DNA of 64,000 nucleotides, taken from Humulus lupulus (taxonomy: Eukaryota; Streptophyta; Magnoliopsida; Rosales; Cannabaceae). Positions within the stretch are counted from its first letter, which is position 1, and every line of letters starts with the position of its first letter. Positions 57,112 through 64,000 of this stretch are shown piece after piece. Position numbers and translations under genes: made by a program. Under the pieces are notes generated by a model that searched no databases, was not told the DNA's origin, and saw nothing but the letters and a program-made list of their open reading frames with translations. Where the stretch lies: the NCBI RefSeq assembly GCF_963169125.1, contig NC_084795.1, positions 136,402,701 to 136,466,700 of the forward strand, written 5' to 3'.

Positions 57112-59014
57112 TGTAATGACCCAACTACTCTAGACTTTTGGACCATTAACGAAACTATACATACAAATCCTTAGTAAAACTTACATTTGCGAAAATACCA
57201 TAACTTTATTAAAAACTTGTAAAAACCAATGTTAAAACTTACATAACTCAAGGCAGAATATGGGATCCCATTTTTTTAAAAACAAAACATAACATAATTT
57301 AAAATAAAAAGGATTACATAACAAGTGAGGAAAAATTACACATAAACCATAAATAAAAAGACTACATCATCGAATTCGAACTCTCGACTCCTTGAATCCA
57401 TTCATCACCGATACACATTCTCCCAAGCATCCACGAATCTTACCGCCACTATAGCTATTTTCCTACACATATAAAAAAAAAAGGAATGAGCCTAATGCCC
57501 AGCAAGGAAAATCTAACACATAGTTCATATACATAAATTTCATAAGAAACATCAAACTTAACATAACACTTTATCATACACATACTGTAATGGCCATTAT
57601 TACTTGGGGTCCCATAGACTAAACAAGTCATATGCCCATGAGATTAGTGGGGTCCTACTAGCTAAGTAGGTCATGTGCCCATAATCTATTTGGGGTCTTG
57701 TTAGTCATATGGGTCATATGCCCAAGCCTACAAACATACATATTCATAACATATTTTATAACATATTTCATAACATAAAACATAAGATAACATAAGCATA
57801 AAACATATAGATTCTATCCTATTTTCCTTACCAAAGTTACCGGGAAATGAGGACAGAGTTGGGACTTTTGGAACACTCCTAAAACCATATATAACAGGGT
57901 GAGTAGATATGAAGAAAAAGAAATGAAAGGAATGGAAGGACTAAACCTTTGAGAAACATACTTACCAAAACCTTTTTGCTCAAGAACTTAGATTTCCTAA
58001 CCAAAGTAAAGATTAAGGTTAGAGGCTGAGTAGAAGACTATGAGAACTTAAAAGAACAAGTACAGAAATGAACTAGAGTTTTGGGTTACCTTGAAGACTT
58101 GTAAGACCAATCAACACCTCAAACCGAAATACTATAAAACCTTACTTCCCAAAGTGTTTGATAAGCTTATGATGATCAAGCTTATGATTCGCCAACCCAA
58201 GTGTTTACACTCTCACACTCACTTAGCACTTGTAGCCTCTGAACTTAGAGCAAAAGATGAATAATGGTTGGGTACTAGGTCCTATTTATAGAGTCTAGGA
58301 ATGAAAGGATCTTAATTTTACTTGAATAAAAATAATAGCTTTTTAGGTGAAAATAATTTGAATAATCATTCAGCAGAGGCTGAAGACTCGTTCAAAAAGG
58401 TGCTGGACTTATCAAGAGGTTGAATGGCTGAAAGGAAAAAGAATTCAAAAACTTTTGAAATATACCGAAGGAGGCGATATATCGCCCCCTGTAGGGAATA
58501 TATCGCCTGGGCCAGTATGCCCGAGGCTGTCGTGCATCGTCTCGTGTTTTCTGTATCTACGTGCTGCGATATATCGGCACACGCTGATTATTTAAACATG
58601 AAATTACACATTTTTAGCTAAGTTTGAATGGAGTAAACAGCCTTGACTAAGCCCTCAACGTATTCAAAGCTGTTGACTGACCTTATAGCATTCAAACTTT
58701 TACCCTTATTAAATTTAATCCTCAAAATACTTAATCCTTAATCATCCATACATAACATGTGCTTAAAATCCTATTGCTCCTTATCTAAACCTTATAGTAT
58801 AATAAATATTATCCTTAATATCAGTCATATAATCAAACCTTAGGTTAACATTAATATTCTTAAACTATAGGTTAAACTTAGAAAATCTACAAGTACTACT
58901 ATGAGTGTCCAAATAATTCCCGGTCTGAACCAAAAATCCACAGTTACAAAGATAATGCTATAAATACTATAAAACTACTATCTAACTAGCTAAGTAAAGT
59001 TCTTGGACTCTACA
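57112..59014 (-). mobile_element. 5' LTR of element B (1903 bp)
   Basis: TG...CA ends. Matches the left LTR from end to end with scattered substitutions and two small unit-number differences. Minus-strand TATA at 58283-58290. The uninterrupted sequence at 58738-58745 shows the empty site of the CACTA insertion. Confidence 0.95.
58473..58578. repeat. Palindrome cluster in right LTR of B
   Basis: GGCGATATATCGCC at 58473-58486, the decayed gggaatatatcgcc at 58494-58507 and tgcgatatatcggca at 58564-58578. One unit fewer than the left LTR. Confidence 0.9.
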
Positions 59015-59727
59015 CCCTTCGCTTCAATTGGTATTTTTTCACGAAAATCGAACATGAGATAACAAATCCAGTCTTTCACTAAGATTTTGAATAGTTGTAT
59101 CGAATTCAAGTTGATTATGTTTCGCCTCTTCCTTGGAGAAAGACGATAAAACAATTCTCAATCATGGTCCTTACGGATCGAATCATCCATATAATATACA
59201 AAAAGAAACTTCAAATATTTGATATCTTTCTCTTTAAATGAGATCTCAATTCCAGCGACGTCTTCACTAGATATCTTACCACTAGAATCCCTCTTTTTTT
59301 CGAGCCAATTCCTACACCATCGTGAGCCCCAGTTAGATTTTGGTATGATACAATTTTTAGTTATTGCGAGAACCCAAGTACTCTCGTTTGGATCCAGGAA
59401 ACAACTCTCAGAGATTTTTTTTCCTTTTGGAAGATACAGGAGCAAAACAATCAACCTATTGATATTGGAAGACCAAAAGATTCTTCCAATGTATCATTTT
59501 TGGGTCCAATGAAATTCATAGGTATAGGAAGAAGCCCTGCCAAATAGAGATTTTTTCTTTTGACCATGTTCCAATTGTTAATACGATATATAAGAACTGC
59601 TACTACAAATATTACTACACCCTTGATCGTTAAATATTGATTGCTTGTTGAACCGTATAAATGTGAATTGCGTGAAAGTAGGATACTCCAAATTCAGGAG
59701 TCCAAGAGTTTTATAAAACGTTCTTGA
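59015..59727 (-). pseudogene. ycf2: ycf2 fragment, upstream part (plastid-derived)
   Basis: Minus-strand reading: [10 protein letters not shown] (about 59690), [20 protein letters not shown] and LEESFG near 59560-59480, then [63 protein letters not shown] and RKDHD in the 98-codon frame 59454-59158, then [18 protein letters not shown] near 59030-59075. Broken by frameshifts. Contiguous with 31330-31983 once element B is removed. The true start of ycf2 is absent. Confidence 0.92.
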
Positions 59728-59969
59728 TGAATCAAGAAGTATTCTTATCAATGATGAATCATATATTTAGATACCAGATGAATCAATGATTCAGATTTAC
59801 CATAATTATTCTAATCAATCTACTTCCAGATCGAGTCATGTGAGAGAGCTAAGATCCTTTGATTTCTTATATTTTTGCAAACCTGATCATACATTATGTA
59901 TAATACACACTAATTATAATTTAGGAATATTCTAATTTCTACGTTAATACTACGTATCAATGATACTAC
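59728..59969 (-). other. Plastid ndhE-psaC spacer, inverted duplicate of 12310-12477
   Basis: 59749-59875 (gaatcatatatttagatacc, gattcagatttacc, ctaatcaatctacttc, gagtcatgtgagagagct) is the reverse complement of 12305-12420. No gene. Confidence 0.85.
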
Positions 59970-60272
59970 TTATTCGAAAAATTTGATTAGTTGATATGAG
60001 ATGATTTTCTATTACAATAAATTGACAAAACAATAGTTGGTGCAATAGTTGCTTCAACCGCTGCAATGGCTATAACAAAAATGGAGAAAATATTTCATTT
60101 TAAATTGGGGACTATCAAAAAAATCCAAAAATGTTACAAAATTCATATTAACCGCCTTTAGTATAAGTTCAAGACACATAAGAGCTCTAACCATATTTCG
60201 GGTGGTGATCAATCCATACATACCTATAGAAAATAAGTAGGCACTCAAAACAAGTACATGTTTGAGCATCAT
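59970..60272 (-). pseudogene. ndhE: ndhE, plastid-derived, frameshifted
   Basis: Minus strand from ATG at 60272: [52 protein letters not shown], then a frameshift, then [20 protein letters not shown] to a stop near 59970. About full length (around 101 codons) for plastid NADH dehydrogenase subunit 4L, a small membrane protein. Confidence 0.93.
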
Positions 60273-60444
60273 TGACCAACTCCTTAATCAACTTCAATTC
60301 ATTTCAATAGACTATGACCAAGAATGCAAGGGATTTGATTGACTATAATATAAAAAGTACGGAACAAAGAAATATATTGGTGATGTATCAAATAAAAAAA
60401 TAGATTTTAGACATATTGAAGGAAAAAAAGATGAATGGGATACC
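60273..60444. other. Last plastid-derived stretch before LTR F2
   Basis: Short AT-rich sequence upstream of ndhE (ndhG-ndhE spacer side). No gene. Confidence 0.5.
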
Positions 60445-61807
60445 TGATAACTCTAGAAAATAGAATTATCTAAGACACTTTTAGGCTAATAAAATGGTTA
60501 GTTTGAGTGATCTGTGTTATTTGTGGTTATTTTGTATTTAAATTTTTTTTATTTTGTGTCATTTCTTGTTGTCTTTGTTGTTTGATTGTTGCTAAGAAAT
60601 GATTAAAATGGCTCAAATAAATGGCGAAGTTGTTGGGTTAATGTAGGGTTTTATGGCTTTAAGTGTTGTAACTCACTTAACTTAATCGTTATAAAGCAGA
60701 AAAAACCCAGGTATGTGGTCGCATTTGATTTCGCATCATTGTTTTGAAGCTTGAGAGAATGACATGAAATTGACTTAAGTGAGGCTTAGTCATGTGCTGA
60801 GGTGACAATATTTCAGAGAGGGCAAGTGTGTTTCATTTTATTACACCAGAAATGCTCCCAATTGAATGGCACGTGAGAGAGAAGGGTTTTTTTAATTTGG
60901 TGACAAAACCCTAAAGAAGAAAAGAAAAGAAAAAAAAAAAGAGGCTCATTGATTACCTTACCTCCATAGACACCATTAAGGAAGAACCAGATGCCCATAC
61001 CAGATTTTGCAATCCCTTTTAAAGAGAGAAACAAGAATAGCAAGAGAAAATGAGAGAGATTCAAGGAAGAAGATGAAAGAGGACCACTTTGGGCACAAAT
61101 TTTCTTGATTTTTCTCTCTTTATCCTTGTACTTTAAACCTTAGTTTTGAATATTTTGACTCAATGGCTGAATTGATTGTTGTTGCTATTTTCTTGTTTCA
61201 GGTCATGAACTAAACTTTTTGTGGTTAGAGAAACTAAGGACCTCTAATGTGTAATTTTGGATATTGTGGGTAAAGTTGATGCTAAGCAATTTGAGGTTTT
61301 GTTCAATAAAGTGGTGAAATTTTAAATGCTTGTCGTGGTTTCGCCAACTTTAGTGGGTAATTACATTAATATTAATGTTGGAAATATTGATATTAATGGA
61401 TGCAAAACTTGATTGATACATGTCCTTTAATTTTAGGTTTTGAATTGTGAGAATATAGGAATGCATGATCACCTTGCATGACTTAGAAGGTTTGTACTCA
61501 AATTGGTATTCTTGACATTAATTTGGCATAGGAATATGTTAGTTAATTAAATAATTGAACCTTATTTGCTTTGGAAAAAGAATTAGGACAAGATAATTGT
61601 CTTAGTCAACTCTACCCATTTTGCGACTGCATTACTTGCCCACATTTTACCAAGAATTATGTATTAGGGTGAATTAATTCTCTAACTCCTCATAATCATT
61701 GAATCAACACCTTTTACTGTTTTTAATCAAGTTGGGTCAATTAATTAATTTCTATTTATTTCCTTGTTGATTTAGTTTAATCAAATCATTTTATTAATTT
61801 TAGTTCT

Positions 61808-64000
61808 TGTAATGCCCTACTTCCTTAGAGTCATTACTAAGTGAGTTAAAAATGTGCCATTAGCTCGCTAATCGAGGTTTTAGGTTAAAAGTGTGACTAA
61901 ACTGAAGTTAAACTCATTTAAAGACATTAAGTATAAAACATTTCATTAATCGTTGAAATCTTGGAAAGTTTGACATTTGGGATCCCAAAATACAGTTTAG
62001 AAAATACATTACAGATCAAAAAATACACATGGTCGACTTAGGCGACAAAATAACTATTACACTACATTTTCTAAAAAATAACCCTGGTCGTGGCAGCCAG
62101 GCAGGCCAAACATGTACCCATCGCTCCATGCTCTTCGTACTCACGGTTGGTTGACCTTTCCCTTTCCCTTACCTGCATCATAGAGCACCCATGATTCAAA
62201 GCCCAGCAAGAAAACTCAACACGAAACATATAACATATGCATAACTATCCACAACATACAACAAAATATCCAACGGGCAAAACACATAGCGGCCAATGCC
62301 GTCCCAGGCATTTTACAAGGCCTTGGGTTCGCGGTCTTCACCGAGAGGGTGGCTCTAGCACCCTAGGAGGGTCTCGCACTAATGGCATGCACTAAGCGTG
62401 CTCAATGCCAATTCTGGGCCCTTGCCGTACCCAGGTTCTTGCCGTTCTCGGCCTTTTCCATTCTCGACCTTCGTCATTCACTCACAAACATGTGTCACAT
62501 AGCAAAATATTGACAGATATTTAAACACATACTAAACACAAACATTAGGGCTACGCCCTGTAATTCAACAATAGGGCCACGCCCTACTCTATAGGTACAA
62601 AACTTTTCTTACCTGTTTCCCGAGCAATCTGAGCACTGGGATCATGAGCACAATACTCTAATCCGAGCCTCGAAGAAAACCTAGTCACAACGCATTCATA
62701 ATAACCATCCATAAAGTGCTAAACCAATAAATAACTTCAGAATATTAATCTAGCCTCTGGGACCTTGGATTCTACTAATCCCGGTTGTAGGATCCTTCCC
62801 GAGCTTTAACATTCAATTTCTCGAGCTAGCCGTAGCATGCCCTTTAGGGCTGCATCCCACTACTTGGTCAAAGGGCTAGGCCCTCCCTACTGGAGGACAT
62901 GGGCCACGGCATGCTCCCCCATGCTGCGGCGCCTGGGGGAACCAAAGGCTTTTCCAGCCTCTTCAAACAGGCGGGCCGCGGCACCTGAAGAATATATTCC
63001 ACGCCCTGCTCGGGCCTCCGAAACCCAAGAATCCATCACAATTTAACGAGCTAATCTCTCTAAAACTCACCAATTTTTAGCCTTTAACCCATAATTTGGC
63101 CTAGGATTTGTATCTAAACAGCAAAAATGAATAAACATCCAATGAACCCAGCAAAACCCCCTTCACAACCTAACTTAACACTTGAATTCAATCACCCCTT
63201 GAACCTAGGCCACCATACTCACATGTTACAGCAAAATTCTTAGAGAATTCAGTATGAAATCCTTAACTCTGTTATAGATTCGGCCTGAGCTAATTCCCCA
63301 AGTCTTCAAGCTTCTATCCTCACAAATTCCAACATAGAATCCTCAATCTCTGGACAACTTTCTTCAACACCCTTCCAAGACCGAGAGAGAAATGTGAGGG
63401 AGAGAGAGAGCTGAGGGATTGAGTTTCTACCTTTTCCTTCTGTTTTCTTCTAAAGTTCAGCACCTAAAAACCATGTATATCCCTTACCAAAATGTCCAAA
63501 TTACCCCTTAAGCTTATCTAAATCCTTTAATGCTCCCAAGGGTAATTCTGTCATTTTCCATGTCCCGCTAATTCCTCGAGTGTTCCTATAAATCCTCAAT
63601 TAATCCCGATATTTCCAAATAATTGCTAAATTACTACCTGTTGCCCGATAAATCCCGAACACCAACTGCGTTCCCAAAATACCCCTAGACTCCTTCCGAG
63701 CCAAATATTCAACCGCGTTGTGACTATTTAACTAAACAGCTCCCTAGGACTGTCTCGGATCGCACATCACAAATATATCACCACTCACTTGTGGTATCAA
63801 TCACAATATACACAAATATTACATTTATGCCCTCAACAGGCTAAAATTACAAATACGCCCCTAATAGCCAAATAGGGCCCACATGCATATTTAATTGACC
63901 TAAACATGCATTTCTAATCACGTAATCATCAAATTCACATATTAAAGTAATTAAATCAATTATTGCCCTCCCGGCACGCTAATTAAGGCCCTAAGCCTTA
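61808..64000 (-). mobile_element. A-family LTR A3, right end outside window
   Basis: TGTAATGCCCTAC start, and the sequence ends in ctaattaaggccctaagcct, about 25-30 bases short of the LTR end as judged from A2. It shares agagcacccatgattcaaag (near 62184) and gccctcaacaggctaaaatt (near 63830) with the other A copies. In minus orientation there is a TATA-like atatacatgg near 63475. No gene. Confidence 0.88.
62900..62985. repeat. GC-rich motif cluster in LTR A3
   Basis: Three related copies: gggccacggcatgc (62901), catgctgcggcgcc (62930) and gggccgcggcacc (62973). Same place in the LTR as the A1 and A2 clusters but less regular. Confidence 0.75.

Larger units (their letters stand above)
31984..59014 (-). 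mobile_element. Ty3/gypsy retrotransposon B, complete with two LTRs, inserted in ycf2
   Basis: TGTAATGACCC at 31984 and GGACTCTACA at 59014 are the outer ends, with perfect target duplication ccctt at 31979-31983 and 59015-59019. Genes lie on the minus strand, so the 5' LTR is the right one (57112-59014) and the 3' LTR the left one (31984-51725, interrupted by the CACTA element). The internal region 51726-57111 is 5386 bp: primer site, leader ORF, gag, protease, RT-RNase H, integrase, polypurine tract. Coding parts are broken. The two LTRs differ at about 8 of the first 290 aligned bases by my count. Confidence 0.95.
60445..64000 (+). mobile_element. LTR F2 (F-type), interrupted by A3 and running off the window
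   Basis: TGATAACTCTAGAAAATAG starts abruptly at the edge of plastid-derived sequence. The TGATAA start resembles F1, and a TTTTATTAATTTTAG-type AT-rich body follows to 61807. It is interrupted at 61808 by A3. The right end and target duplication are outside the window, so orientation and status (solo or complete) are not settled. Minus-strand frame 60813-61064 is not a recognised protein. Confidence 0.55.

Noticed and set aside
1..64000. Naming the species
   Set aside because: Gene content and element types fit a eudicot, but nothing read here without a database separates candidate families.

Overview
This is a plant nuclear sequence, almost certainly from a eudicot. Every part of it is transposable-element DNA or a decayed copy of chloroplast DNA. 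I find no ordinary host gene that is complete. The evidence is chloroplast genes (ycf1, psbA, psaC, ndhD, atpA, rps19, rpl22, trnH-GUG, clpP, ycf2, ndhE) broken by stops, frameshifts and shuffled order, plus plant Ty3/gypsy elements with a chromovirus-like pol and a plant En/Spm (CACTA) transposon. A species cannot be proved from this alone.

Layout, left to right. 1-5252 is a decayed plus-strand Ty3/gypsy pol and its 3' LTR (G1), cut on the left by an A-family LTR (A0). 5290-10213 is a diverged, reverse-oriented C-type LTR, interrupted by a 2.6 kb solo LTR (D) that carries about 46 copies of a 33/35-bp GC-rich minisatellite. From 10214 a nuclear plastid insert (NUPT) starts. It is later split by four retrotransposon insertions, three of them with perfect 5-bp target duplications: solo LTR E in clpP exon 3 (15328-21569, caaca), solo LTR C-rev in clpP intron 2 (22055-31085, cgttg) and complete element B in ycf2 (31984-59014, ccctt). 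LTR F2 follows ndhE from 60445 and runs off the window.

Each of these hosts has its own insertions. E holds solo LTR A1. C-rev holds a head-on copy of itself (C-fwd, atggg) and a small solo LTR F1 (taaac). F2 holds A3. The 3' LTR of B holds a 17.8 kb CACTA transposon (33657-51455, tcc), which in turn holds solo LTR A2 (tttta). This gives an explicit insertion order: NUPT, then B, then CACTA, then A2.

The only apparently intact protein genes belong to the CACTA element. One is a six-exon TNP2/TNPD-type transposase (1043 codons plus stop) and the other a seven-exon TNPA-like second protein (613 codons plus stop). All exons join in frame at GT-AG junctions. Their products would normally act together: the TNP2-type protein as catalytic transposase and the TNPA-type protein as binder of the subterminal repeats, which are visible just inside the left end. 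The element also carries pieces of two apparent host genes: a lectin-domain receptor-kinase fragment inside a TNPA-like intron, and a coiled-coil protein fragment near its right end.

Two less expected signals stand out. First, four unrelated LTR groups (A, B, F1 and, in expanded form, D) each carry a cluster of short GC-rich or palindromic motifs, and the motif sequence differs from group to group. Second, element B has a spliced extra reading frame between its primer-binding site and gag, now broken by two TGA codons. In element B itself both reverse-transcriptase catalytic aspartates read as asparagine, a change that fits CpG decay.
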